From: Bradyrhizobium canariense
GTDB taxonomy: Bacteria > Pseudomonadota > Alphaproteobacteria > Rhizobiales > Xanthobacteraceae
DNA: 64,000 bases
NCBI RefSeq assembly: GCF_019402665.1
Contig: NZ_VSST01000086.1
Coordinates: forward strand, 104,264-168,263
Direction: 5' to 3'
The notes beneath the pieces are model-generated. The model saw nothing but the letters and a program-made list of their open reading frames with translations, did no database searches and was not told where the DNA came from. Position numbers and translations under genes: made by a program. Shown here in pieces: positions 17,866 to 26,730 of the stretch. Within the stretch, counting starts at the first letter, position 1; the number at the start of each line of letters is the position of its first letter.

Positions 17866-18645
17866 CTACGCGCCGACAGCCGGCGACTTGCTCGTCGTCT
17901 GACCAATCGCATCCATCAGGAGCGGCACGCCCATGGCGCAGGCATGTACGCCCAGATGGGCCGTCATCTGAAGAACCTGGAGGATTTCGCGCCGATCGAT
18001 CCCAAGCCGCAGCGCTCGCTTGATCTGCAGGCGAAGCCCGTGCGGATTGAGCGCAGTGAAGCATCCGTTCAAGGCGAGCGTGATCAGGCAGCCCGATCGT
18101 TCGTTGAGACCGCCGACCTGACGCCCCACCGCCAACAAATCGAGCATCGCAGCGAAATAGCCGTGATCGGCGCGCAGCCACAGGTCACAGAAGTCCGGCC
18201 AGTCGCCGAATTGGGCGACATAGGCATCTCGAAGCGCCTGCTGCTCGTTCGAGAGCCCCGCTTGGACCGAACCGAGCCCCGCCATGACCAGCTCCTCAGC
18301 GAGAATGCCGACGCCGACGTAACAGCCCTCCAGCCCCTGCGCCGTAGCGAGCCGCAACACGTCGACGATCTCCTGCGCGGATGCGCCCTGGTCAAGCGCC
18401 AGCTGCATGTGCAAGGCAAGCCCGGAGCGAAACAGATGCGTCGCCGAGCCATCCAGCGCGACATAGATCAGTTCGCACATCTTGCGCGACAGTGGACCGG
18501 TTTCGGCGGGATAGCCGCCATAGCGGGCATAGGTTGCAAGAAAGTCCGGATCGAGCCGCAGCAAGCCCTCCGTCCACGGCCGCCAGTAACCGCGGGCACG
18601 AATGAAAGCTTCCTTCAGGTCCTGCTCTTCGGCCGTGAGAGTCAT
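17866..18645 (-). CDS. Protein with two carboxymuconolactone-decarboxylase (AhpD-like) domains
   Basis: A 259-residue alpha-helical protein of the CMD/AhpD superfamily. The first domain spans roughly residues 35-120 (LSRKMCELIYVALDGSATHLFRSG) and the second 160-245 (LNERSGCLITLALNGCFTALNPHG). Neither has the CxxC of peroxidase-type AhpD proteins, which favours a decarboxylase/isomerase-like or structural role. The ATG overlaps the stop of the tandem SDR gene by four bases, so translation is coupled. Its place in an acyl-CoA pathway operon suggests it acts on a pathway intermediate; no specific reaction can be assigned. Confidence 0.8.
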   Translation of the reverse strand: MTLTAEEQDLKEAFIRARGYWRPWTEGLLRLDPDFLATYARYGGYPAETGPLSRKMCELIYVALDGSATHLFRSGLALHMQLALDQGASAQEIVDVLRLATAQGLEGCYVGVGILAEELVMAGLGSVQAGLSNEQQALRDAYVAQFGDWPDFCDLWLRADHGYFAAMLDLLAVGRQVGGLNERSGCLITLALNGCFTALNPHGLRLQIKRALRLGIDRREILQVLQMTAHLGVHACAMGVPLLMDAIGQTTSKSPAVGA

Positions 18646-20162
18646 GAGAGGTCTCCTGCAACGGCGCGATCGGGGCCCGCATAAACGCTGAGCCCGCCGT
18701 CGACTGCGATGACGCTGCCGGTGACATAGGCGGCGTCCGGGCTGAGCAGAAACGCCGCCGTCTCGGCGATATCCTGCACAGATACTGCGTGCCCCAGCGG
18801 CATCCGGCCAATGGCGCTCGACGCCGTTCCCTCGATCGGTCCCGCGGCGATGGCATTGACGCGAATGCCACGCCCGCCCCATTCACACGCCAGCGTGCGC
18901 GTGAGCATCGCGACCGCCGCGGCGCTGGCTGCGACCTCAGCATCTTCGCCGAATGCGACCTCCCCGCCGATCGATGTCAGGTTGAGCAGCGTGCCAAAGC
19001 CCTGTCGCTGCAGGATGGGTCCGACCGCCTTCGCGACGCGGAGTGCTCCCGTCAGATGGACGGCGAGTGCGCCACCGGCAGCGGCTACGGCATCCGCGCC
19101 AACCGCATTCACGACTCCATCGACGCGCCCGAACCGGCGCACAATGCTGGCGATCGCCTCCGCCATGGCGGGCTCGTCCGAAATGTCGAACGGGAGCGCG
19201 TGGCATTCGGCTCCTGCTGCGGCAAGCGCCGCCAATTGCTGGCCGCCAGAATCGAGCACCACGACCGTCGCATCTCTATTAGAGAACCTTCGGACCATCG
19301 CCTGGCCGAGCGAACTGCAGGCGCCGACGACGACATAGGTCGGTGGCCCGGATGGCGCCGCGCTGCTGTTGGCGTCTTGCATGGTCCCATGACCGCCGAC
19401 GCGCGATCCACCGTCGACGAGAAAGGTGGACCCCGTGATGGACGATACGCGCGGCGAGGCCAGAAATGCGATAACGGCGGCGATTTCTTCGGGCGCCGCC
19501 ATCCGACCGAGTGGAATTCGTCGGGCCACGGCGACCGGGTCGATGCGGCCGCGCGCGATCAGCGCTTCGACGAGTTCGGTGTGGGTATAGCCCGGCGCAA
19601 CCGCGTTGACCCTGATTCCATCGCGCGCCCAAGCGCAGGCATGATGCCGCGTCATTGCCAGCACGCCCGCCTTGGAGGCGCTGTAGCCGTTTCGAAACGG
19701 CACCGGCCGCAACGCCGCCCCGGACGCGATATTGACAATGGCGCCTCCGCCTGAGCGCCGCATCACCGCTGCCGCCTGCTCCGCGGCGACAAGGCTGCCG
19801 CGCAAATTGACCGCCACGAGATTTTCAAAGACGGACACCGGCTGATCCACCACACCAACCCCATCCGTGTCGGTACGGCCTGCATTGTTGACGAGCACAT
19901 CGAGGCCACCGAGCCGACCGACGCAATAACGCACCATCTCGGCGACCTGCTCCGGCTGCGCCATGTCCACGCCGAAGAATCCATGCGCCGTACCGAGCTC
20001 GCCGGCGCGGATCGCGGCCTTGTCGGCGTCAATGTCGGCGATCAGCACCCGGGCGCCCTGAGCTGCAAAGCGCCGCGCGGCCGCCCAACCGATTCCGGCG
20101 GCCGCCCCGGTGATCAGGACGACACGTCCGCTCAGTCCGACTTCCCGTTCCGCTCGCGTCAC
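18642..20162 (-). CDS. Tandem fused short-chain dehydrogenase (second domain lacks catalytic residues)
   Basis: A 506-residue protein made of two SDR units. The first (about 1-255) is complete: TGAAAGIG (18-25), VNNAG (91-95), a serine at about 147 and Tyr160/Lys164 in YSASK. The second (about 275-495) keeps the fold (VNAVG, RGIRVNAIAAGP, ITG-like TGSVIAVDGG). Its nucleotide motif is VGACSSLG, and valine 410 and alanine 414 stand where Tyr and Lys should be, so it is probably inactive or structural. A linker joins them near 258-274. It lies in the acyl-CoA operon, probably oxidising a 3-hydroxyacyl or ring alcohol intermediate. Confidence 0.85.
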   Translation of the reverse strand: MTRAEREVGLSGRVVLITGAAAGIGWAAARRFAAQGARVLIADIDADKAAIRAGELGTAHGFFGVDMAQPEQVAEMVRYCVGRLGGLDVLVNNAGRTDTDGVGVVDQPVSVFENLVAVNLRGSLVAAEQAAAVMRRSGGGAIVNIASGAALRPVPFRNGYSASKAGVLAMTRHHACAWARDGIRVNAVAPGYTHTELVEALIARGRIDPVAVARRIPLGRMAAPEEIAAVIAFLASPRVSSITGSTFLVDGGSRVGGHGTMQDANSSAAPSGPPTYVVVGACSSLGQAMVRRFSNRDATVVVLDSGGQQLAALAAAGAECHALPFDISDEPAMAEAIASIVRRFGRVDGVVNAVGADAVAAAGGALAVHLTGALRVAKAVGPILQRQGFGTLLNLTSIGGEVAFGEDAEVAASAAAVAMLTRTLACEWGGRGIRVNAIAAGPIEGTASSAIGRMPLGHAVSVQDIAETAAFLLSPDAAYVTGSVIAVDGGLSVYAGPDRAVAGDLS

Positions 20163-20197
20163 AGCCAGTCCCCGCGATGCACCTGCGTCGCTTGGCG

Positions 20198-20971
20198 CTA
20201 GGCGATGTTGGTGACGGCAATCCCACCGTCGACCGTCAGCACCTGCGCCGATATGAATCCGCTATCGTCGCCGGCGAGGAAGGCGATCGCCCTGGAGATA
20301 TCGTCCACCGTGCCGAGCCGCCCCAGCGGCGTGCGTGCGATCCGGCGCGCGTCGAGTTCGGCATTGCGGTTTCGCATCGTGCCTTCGGTCGGAATCGCCG
20401 ATGGTGCCACCGCGTTCACCCTGATATTGCGTTCGCCAAGCTCCGCCGCCGCCGCGCGCGTAATGCCCATGACGCCCGCCTTGATGCCGCTATAGACGAT
20501 GCTGTTCTTCGCCGAGATCAAGCCGGCGACGGATGCGACATTGATGATCGCGCCGCCACGCTCGGCGTCCATGGCCTCGGCCGCGGCCTGAATGCCCCAG
20601 ATGATCGCCTTGAACCCGATATTGAGCATGCGATCCACGGTCTCGGGCGCGATGTCGGCGACCGACTGGTAGCGGACCCAGGCGGCATTGTTGACGAGGA
20701 TATCGAGCCGACCCTGCCGCTCCGCATGGCCGAGAACCGCCGCGCGCATTCCGTCGCGGCTTGAGACGTCCTGCGTGATCGCGACCGCGTTCCCGCCGGC
20801 CGCCTTGATCGCATCCACCGTCGCATTGACGAACTCAGGCTTCAGATCGTTGATGCCGACGATGGCGCCGCGCGACGCCAAAAGCATGGCGGTCGCCCGT
20901 CCGATCCCGTTGCCGGCACCTGTGACGAGCGCAACTTGTCCTGCGAGGGTTTTGTCTTTCGTTTCCGTCAT
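20198..20971 (-). CDS. SDR-family oxidoreductase, FabG-like
   Basis: A 257-residue classical short-chain dehydrogenase/reductase. TGAGNGIG (residues 17-24) binds the nucleotide, LVNNAA follows near 90, and the catalytic Ser and YSGIK sit near 144 and 157. A further Asp after the second strand (INDLKPE) favours NAD(H) over NADP(H). It lies 36 bases upstream of the tandem SDR gene and 16 bases after the acyl-CoA dehydrogenase gene. In the pathway it could oxidise the hydroxyl formed by the crotonase. Confidence 0.88.
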   Translation of the reverse strand: MTETKDKTLAGQVALVTGAGNGIGRATAMLLASRGAIVGINDLKPEFVNATVDAIKAAGGNAVAITQDVSSRDGMRAAVLGHAERQGRLDILVNNAAWVRYQSVADIAPETVDRMLNIGFKAIIWGIQAAAEAMDAERGGAIINVASVAGLISAKNSIVYSGIKAGVMGITRAAAAELGERNIRVNAVAPSAIPTEGTMRNRNAELDARRIARTPLGRLGTVDDISRAIAFLAGDDSGFISAQVLTVDGGIAVTNIA

Positions 20972-20986
20972 GGGGACTTCCCTTCT

Positions 20987-22021
20987 TTATCCTGACACTG
21001 CGGCGTCGGCGACTGGCGCAATTGCATCGATGTAACGGCGACCGAGCGCGGCCAAGGTCGCGCTCGCTTCTCCCTGCGCCTGCAAGGCGCGGACACGGCG
21101 CAAGTGCCGGTGCACCGGCACGTCCCACGTGAAGCCCATGCCACCGTAGATCTGCAGCGCGCCTTCGCTGATGGCGCTGCCATAGACACCGGCTGCAAGA
21201 AACGCCGCGTCGCGCTGCGTCGCGGCGGCCTCGTCGCTCACGCTGCGGGTGATGGCATGCCGGATGCCTTCGAGCCCGAGCTTTTGCCGGGCCAGGGCGT
21301 GCCGTATGGCCTGATTGTAGGAGAGTGCACGGCCAAACTGGCGGCGCGTCGAGGCGTGCTCCTGGGCGAGCGACAAGCATGCTTCGGCAGATCCCAGAAT
21401 CGCGGCCGCGCGCAGCACATTGGCGTCCGAGCACAGGAGCTTCCAGGCGCTCTCGGGCAGAACGCTTGCTGCCGGGATGGTGACGCCCTGCAAGCGGACG
21501 CTATGTTCCGGCACCGTGAGATCCAGGCCCGTCGCCTCCTCGACAACGGTCCCGTCGCTATCCATCGGAACCAGTGCCGCCTCGCCGGTGCCGATCCGCA
21601 CCAGCAGGCTATCGGCCTCGGCGGCGCAGGCCGCGCGCGCAACCCAACCGTTGAGCACAATTGAGTCACCCTCACGCTCGGCACTGACGCTCCCTTGCCA
21701 GGCAATCGTCGCCAGCGTCTCGCCGGTCACGACGGCTTCAGCTGCTCGTGGCAGCGATTCTTGCAACGCGCGTCCGAGCAGTAGCGCTTCCATCAGGGGA
21801 AACCCGAGCAGGCCCGAACCGGCCGCCGCGACCACCGGCACCGCAAAGGCCAACGGCAAATCCAGGCCGCCGACCTCCTGCGATGCGATCACCCCGAGCA
21901 GGCCGTCATTGGCCAAATGCCTGGCCTGCTCTCGCAAATCCAACGCCGCGCAATCCGCAACCGCGCGTGACGCGGTGACCGCGAACTCGCTCGGCTGCAA
22001 CCCTTCGCCGGTCAATGTCAT
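20987..22021 (-). CDS. Acyl-CoA dehydrogenase, small partner
   Basis: A 344-residue flavoprotein of the acyl-CoA dehydrogenase family, which puts an alpha-beta double bond into an acyl-CoA and passes electrons to ETF. The C-terminal half is typical (CLSLAQEHASTRRQFGRALSYNQAIRHALA and LQIYGGMGFTWDVPVHRHLRRV). The N-terminal and middle domains are short compared with the usual 380 residues. Its start overlaps the stop of the next acyl-CoA dehydrogenase gene by one base (TGATG). Overlapping pairs of this sort often form mixed tetramers, as in steroid side-chain breakdown; here that is inference. Confidence 0.87.
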   Translation of the reverse strand: MTLTGEGLQPSEFAVTASRAVADCAALDLREQARHLANDGLLGVIASQEVGGLDLPLAFAVPVVAAAGSGLLGFPLMEALLLGRALQESLPRAAEAVVTGETLATIAWQGSVSAEREGDSIVLNGWVARAACAAEADSLLVRIGTGEAALVPMDSDGTVVEEATGLDLTVPEHSVRLQGVTIPAASVLPESAWKLLCSDANVLRAAAILGSAEACLSLAQEHASTRRQFGRALSYNQAIRHALARQKLGLEGIRHAITRSVSDEAAATQRDAAFLAAGVYGSAISEGALQIYGGMGFTWDVPVHRHLRRVRALQAQGEASATLAALGRRYIDAIAPVADAAVSG

Positions 22022-23241
22022 CACTTCCCTTTCGAAAGCTGCAGGATTCTGTCGGCGATGATGCCGAGCTGAATCTCGGTGGTGCCGGCATAAATGGTCT
22101 CGGCGCGCGCCTGCAGATAGATCGCTTCGAAGCGGCGGCGGGCGAGCTGCACGGCCGAGATTTGCGGCAGCGAAGCCTGCGCGAGCAATTCGAGCGCGAG
22201 CGCGGCGAAGCGCTGATGCGCCTCGCTCCAATGCAGCTTCGCCAGGCTGCCACGCGCACCGATCTTGTCACCGTTCGCGAGCGCGTCCACCGCGGTCTCG
22301 ACATGCGCCTTCAGCACCTCGATATCGACGACGACTTCGCCGAGCTTGACCTCGTAGTGGCGCTCAGTGACCAGTTGCGCCAGCACGGGATCGCTCTTGC
22401 AGGCCGAGATCAGATGGCGAAGCTCGTTCTCGAAACGCCAGGACCGGTACATACGGTTGGTCGCCCGTTCGATCTCGAGCACGCGGATCGCAGCGTTCCA
22501 GCCTTCATCGGGTGCGCCGAGCGCGTCGGACTCCAAGACCTCGACATCGTCAAAGAAGACCTCGCAAAAACTCTCGCGTCCGTCGATCGACTTGATCGGC
22601 CGCACCCGCACGCCTTTGGCATCGAGCCGCACCGCGAACATGGCAAGGCCGCGATGCCGATCCTCCAGCGGTCCGGTTCGCGCCAGCACCAGGCAGCGCT
22701 GGGCGCGGTAGGCCCCGCTCGTCCAGATCTTCTGACCGTTGATCCGCCATGTGTCGCCATCGCGCGTGGCGCTTGTCCGCAAGCCCGCGAGGTCAGAACC
22801 CGCTTCCGGCTCGGAAAAGCCCTGACACCAGACGTCCCGCATCTCGAGGATGGCGGGGAGAAAGCGGTGCTTCTGCTCCTCGGTTCCGACGGCGAGAATG
22901 ATCGGGCCGGCGAGCTCCTTGCCGATCGAATTGACGCTCTCCGGCATCGCGAGCGCGCCGATCTCCTGGTTTGCGATCAGGTGCTCGCGCAAGGTCCGGC
23001 CGTGGCCGCCATAGGCCTTCGGCCAGGTGATGCCGGCAAGCCCGGCGCGATACATCGCCGCTTCCCAGGCAATCGATTGCGGCAAGGTCGGCGACGCGAA
23101 TGCTGCGACGTCGCTGCGAAAGCTCGCCGGCAGATTCGCCCGCAGCCAGCGACGCTTGGCGACCCGATACGCCTCGCCGGATAGCTCACCGGTCGTGGCA
23201 GCTTCAGGCGCCGCTCTTTCAATCGCTGTCATCGTCGACAT
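22021..23241 (-). CDS. Acyl-CoA dehydrogenase, large partner
   Basis: A 406-residue acyl-CoA dehydrogenase with the complete layout: helical N-domain, a middle beta domain with CQGFSEPEAGSDLAGLRTSA and INGQKIWTSGA, and a C-domain ending in AETIYAGTTEIQLGIIADRIL, which contacts FAD. I chose the ATG at 23241; the next Met three codons on is possible. It follows the binding-protein gene by 70 bases and overlaps its partner. The first desaturation step of the operon's pathway is the obvious role. Confidence 0.9.
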   Translation of the reverse strand: MSTMTAIERAAPEAATTGELSGEAYRVAKRRWLRANLPASFRSDVAAFASPTLPQSIAWEAAMYRAGLAGITWPKAYGGHGRTLREHLIANQEIGALAMPESVNSIGKELAGPIILAVGTEEQKHRFLPAILEMRDVWCQGFSEPEAGSDLAGLRTSATRDGDTWRINGQKIWTSGAYRAQRCLVLARTGPLEDRHRGLAMFAVRLDAKGVRVRPIKSIDGRESFCEVFFDDVEVLESDALGAPDEGWNAAIRVLEIERATNRMYRSWRFENELRHLISACKSDPVLAQLVTERHYEVKLGEVVVDIEVLKAHVETAVDALANGDKIGARGSLAKLHWSEAHQRFAALALELLAQASLPQISAVQLARRRFEAIYLQARAETIYAGTTEIQLGIIADRILQLSKGK

Positions 23242-23311
23242 CCCGCTTTGGCTTGCTCTGCAGGGACCGACACCGGCCGATTGTCGGCCGGGTCGCCCCA
23301 TGATCATTTGC

Positions 23312-24541
23312 TCATTGCGACTTGAGCAGATCGCACACGCTCTCCGAGGCTGGCCGCCATGCCTCCTCGGCGGGGATGGTCCCCGTGATCTCGTAATAGT
23401 CGTAGGTGTATTTGGACTCGGCCGGCGTCTTGATGCGGGCGACGTAGAGCGGACGCATGACCTGCCCGTCGGCTCGGATGCCGACATCCTTCATTTCGAA
23501 ATCGTTGATCGGCGTGTTCTTCATCTGCTTCATCACGGCGTCCCCGTCATCGGTACCTGTTGCCGCGACGGCCTTGAGATAATGCGTGATGGCACTGTAG
23601 GTGGCGGACTTGGCCTCGTTCAGGATCTGGCCGTTGAACGCCTCGCCAAAGCGCTTGGAAAAGGCGCGCGTTTCCGGATTGAGGTCCCAATAGAACGGCG
23701 TGGTCAGCCGCACATTCTGCAGGTCGCGCAGTCCGATGCCGTGCGCTTGGTTGATCATCAGTCCCAGCGGCACGAGCAGTTGCTTCGGCGACAGTCCGAA
23801 TTCCTGTGCCTGCTTGATAGCGTTGCCGAAGTCCGCTCCCGAATTGGCGAGCGCGATCGCCTTGGCGCCGCTCGCTTGCGCCGTCAGCAGGAACGAGGAG
23901 AAGTCCGACGAGTTGAGGGGATGCAGTACCGAGCCCACCACCTTGCCGCCACCGGCCTTGATGAAGTTCGTGGCGTCAGCCTGCCAACCCTTGCCGAACG
24001 CATAGTCGACGGTGAGGAAGAACCAGGTGTCGACGCCCTGGGCGAGCAAGGCCTTCACCGTGGCCTTTGGCTGTGCATAGGTGTCCACCATCCACTGCGT
24101 GGTCATCGGCGAGCACTTATCGTTGGTGAAGAACGAACCGGCCGTCCCCGCCAGCATATAAGGCTTCTTCCGCGTCTTCATGATGTCCTGCACGCCGAGT
24201 GCGATCGATGAGGCCGAGCAGCCGACGATGGCGTCGACGCCCTCATTATCGAGCCAGCGCAGCGCGACCGCGACGCCGATATCGGGCTTGTTCTGGTCGT
24301 CGGCGACGACGAGCTCGATCTTCTTGCCATTGACGGTGCCGCCGAAATCGCTGACCGCGAGTCTCGCTGCGGCCACTGAACCCGGGCCGCAATTGTCGGC
24401 ATACGGGCCGTTCTGGTCGTTCATGATGCCGATCTTGATCACGTCGCCCGAGACGCCTTGCGCACGCAGCGGCATCGCCAGGACCAACAGAGCGCCCAAC
24501 ATCACGGCGATGTTGAGAAGACGGGTATTGAGCTTCGTCAT
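23312..24541 (-). CDS. ABC-type substrate-binding protein, branched-chain amino acid (LivK) family
   Basis: A 409-residue periplasmic binding protein. A signal peptide (residues 1-28, ending AMPLRAQ) precedes a type I periplasmic fold that opens with VIKIGIMNDQNGPYADNCGPGSV. In this family such proteins bind amino acids but also aromatic or fatty acids. GGGAGGA precedes the ATG. No Liv-type permease or ATPase gene lies in the window, so it either feeds a transporter encoded elsewhere or acts as a sensor. Its place inside the acyl-CoA operon links it to the same substrate. Confidence 0.9.
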   Translation of the reverse strand: MTKLNTRLLNIAVMLGALLVLAMPLRAQGVSGDVIKIGIMNDQNGPYADNCGPGSVAAARLAVSDFGGTVNGKKIELVVADDQNKPDIGVAVALRWLDNEGVDAIVGCSASSIALGVQDIMKTRKKPYMLAGTAGSFFTNDKCSPMTTQWMVDTYAQPKATVKALLAQGVDTWFFLTVDYAFGKGWQADATNFIKAGGGKVVGSVLHPLNSSDFSSFLLTAQASGAKAIALANSGADFGNAIKQAQEFGLSPKQLLVPLGLMINQAHGIGLRDLQNVRLTTPFYWDLNPETRAFSKRFGEAFNGQILNEAKSATYSAITHYLKAVAATGTDDGDAVMKQMKNTPINDFEMKDVGIRADGQVMRPLYVARIKTPAESKYTYDYYEITGTIPAEEAWRPASESVCDLLKSQ

Positions 24542-24595
24542 GGATTCCTCCCTGCAATCGTTGAGCCGGCTTCGCGGTTCTTGTTGATCGATGTC

Positions 24596-26728
24596 TCAGT
24601 GGTGGTGCGTTGGTGGGCCGCCGTGTGGCACGAGCAGTGCGTCGAGCGCGACAGCGCTCTCGCCTTCCGCTTTCAGCAGCAGCGGATTGATGTCGACTTC
24701 CGACACCGTGTCCGCGTGTGCAACAGCGAAGCGCGACAGCGCAGCAATCGCGTTGGCCGCGGCCTTGAGATCGGTGCGGCGCCGTCCGCGTGCCCCGTCG
24801 AGGACAGCGAACGCCTTGAGTGATTTCAGCATCGCCATGGCCTGCGTCTCGTTCACCGGCGCCATCTGCACAGCGGTATCCTGGACGATCTCCGCGAAGA
24901 TGCCGCCGAGGCCGACCATCACGACCGGGCCGAACACCGGATCAATCCGGCTGCCAAGAATGAGTTCGGACAGGCCCTGCGCCATCGGAGCGACGATCAC
25001 GCCATCGATCACCGCGCGCGGTGCCTTGTCGGCGACACGCGCCAGCATCTGGATATGGGCCTGCCGCACCTCCTCCTCGGAGCGAAGGCCGACAGCGACG
25101 CCGCCGACCTCCGTCTTGTGCGGCAGATCGGGCGAGGCGATCTTCAGCACCACCGGAAAGCCGATTTCGCGTGCGGCTCGCGCCGCAGCATCGGCGTCCG
25201 ACACCAGCCGCTCGCCAAGCACGGGGATACCGGCCGCAGCCAGCGCGCGCTTGGCGCCGAGCTCATGGCGGAATGCATCGGCGGCGAGCGGCGACGCCTT
25301 CGCAATGGCAGGCAAGCTTGCATCCTTTGGTGCAGTCGCCAATGCCTGCAAGCGGGCTAACGCCGCAATGATGGCACAGCATCCGTCAAAACTTGCAATC
25401 GTCGGATAGCCCAAGGCATGCAATTCAACTAACGCATCCGGCGGGCCTTCGACACACAGAATGACGGGGCGATCGGGATACTGCGCGCGGACATGGCGCA
25501 AGGTCTCCATATAGACCGAGCGCAGGCGCGGCACGTGCAGCGAGAACGGCAGCGGCAGCACGATCACGTCAGAGCGGTCGTCGGCCACGACCGCCGACAG
25601 GATCTTCTGCAGCATATCGGGACGGCTGGACATCTGTGCGGTGGCGTCGACAGGGTTGCGCGCCGACGCAAACGGTACGAGTTCGAGGATCGCGCGCTGC
25701 GTCGCTTCGCTCAATTCCGGAAGCGACAGCCCAACGGCTTGCGCGGCATCGGCGAGCAACACGCCAAAGCCGCCCGACGCCGTCACGACAGCAAGGCGCG
25801 GCCCCTTCGGCAACCGATCCGGCAAAAGGATGGAGGCCGCATGACCGAGATCGATCAATTCCTCGATGCTGCGGACCCGAACGGCGCCATATCGCGCCAG
25901 CAACGCATCAAACACGGTGTCCGATCCCGCCATGGCCCCGGTGTGCGACGCCGCCGCGGCCTGCCCCGCCTCCGACGTGCCGACCTTCAGCGCAATGACC
26001 GGCTTTCCGGCATCGCGCGCCTCGGTCAGCGCGGCGATGAGCCGGCCGGCATCGCGGCAAGCCTCGAAGCAGCACAGGATGACTTTGGTGGCGGGATCAC
26101 GGGCCATCCAGGCAATGCCGTCGGCAATGTCGATGTCGCACTCGTTGCCGGTGGTCATGAAGCGGCTGATGCCGGCGCCGCGATCGCTCGCCATGCGCAT
26201 GGTGTAGCTACCGAGATTTCCGCTTTGCGATACGATGCCGAGCGAGCCGGCCGTCGGCATGCTGTGCTCGAGCACGATCGAGAACGTGGCGATGACGCGT
26301 TCGGCGACGCTGACAGCGCCGAGACAATTCGGTCCCAATAGCCGCATGCCGGTCCGGCGCGCGGCCGTCTGCAACCGCTCCTGCATCGCGCGTCCCTGCT
26401 CGCCGAGCTCGGCAAAGCCGGACGAGAACACAACGGCGCTGCGAACGCCGCGCGCGGCGCATTGCTCCACCGCTTCGGCCGCCCGCTCGGCATCGACCGC
26501 AATGATCGCGAGATCGGGGGCCTCAGGCAGTTCAGCCACCGATGCATAGGCCTGAAGCCCCTGCACCACCGCGGCCTTCGGATTGACCGGATAGATCCGG
26601 CCCGCATAGCCGTAGCGGCGTAGCAGATCGACCGGCCGACCACCGATCTTGGTCGGCTCCTGAGATGCGCCGATGATCGCGATCGAGCGCGGCGACATCA
26701 ACGCGTCGAGACCCTCTCCCGGCCGCAT
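24596..26728 (-). CDS. Acyl-CoA synthetase, ADP-forming (acetate-CoA ligase/CoA-binding family)
   Basis: A 710-residue fused NDP-forming acyl-CoA synthetase, which makes a CoA thioester from a carboxylic acid with ATP going to ADP. The alpha part holds a CoA-binding Rossmann domain (IAIIGASQEPTKIGGRP) and succinyl-CoA-ligase-like domains with the phospho-histidine in ASHTGAMAGSD near residue 260. The beta part from about residue 480 is an ATP-grasp domain (GFPVVLKIASPDLPHKTEVGG, then VMVGLGGIFAE). It starts two bases after the crotonase stop. It is the likely activating step of the pathway. Confidence 0.92.
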   Translation of the reverse strand: MRPGEGLDALMSPRSIAIIGASQEPTKIGGRPVDLLRRYGYAGRIYPVNPKAAVVQGLQAYASVAELPEAPDLAIIAVDAERAAEAVEQCAARGVRSAVVFSSGFAELGEQGRAMQERLQTAARRTGMRLLGPNCLGAVSVAERVIATFSIVLEHSMPTAGSLGIVSQSGNLGSYTMRMASDRGAGISRFMTTGNECDIDIADGIAWMARDPATKVILCCFEACRDAGRLIAALTEARDAGKPVIALKVGTSEAGQAAAASHTGAMAGSDTVFDALLARYGAVRVRSIEELIDLGHAASILLPDRLPKGPRLAVVTASGGFGVLLADAAQAVGLSLPELSEATQRAILELVPFASARNPVDATAQMSSRPDMLQKILSAVVADDRSDVIVLPLPFSLHVPRLRSVYMETLRHVRAQYPDRPVILCVEGPPDALVELHALGYPTIASFDGCCAIIAALARLQALATAPKDASLPAIAKASPLAADAFRHELGAKRALAAAGIPVLGERLVSDADAAARAAREIGFPVVLKIASPDLPHKTEVGGVAVGLRSEEEVRQAHIQMLARVADKAPRAVIDGVIVAPMAQGLSELILGSRIDPVFGPVVMVGLGGIFAEIVQDTAVQMAPVNETQAMAMLKSLKAFAVLDGARGRRRTDLKAAANAIAALSRFAVAHADTVSEVDINPLLLKAEGESAVALDALLVPHGGPPTHHH

Positions 26729-26730
26729 GA

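Noticed and set aside
22015..23184. A 389-codon rightward open frame
   Set aside because: It lies opposite the well-supported acyl-CoA dehydrogenase gene, has no ribosome-binding site and no family features.
23027..24211. A 394-codon rightward open frame
   Set aside because: It is antisense to the LivK-type receptor and the acyl-CoA dehydrogenase start; composition is that of a mirror frame.
24596..26728. Protein acetyltransferase (Pat-like) instead of acyl-CoA synthetase
   Set aside because: The chain has CoA-binding, ligase and ATP-grasp parts but no GNAT domain at its end.
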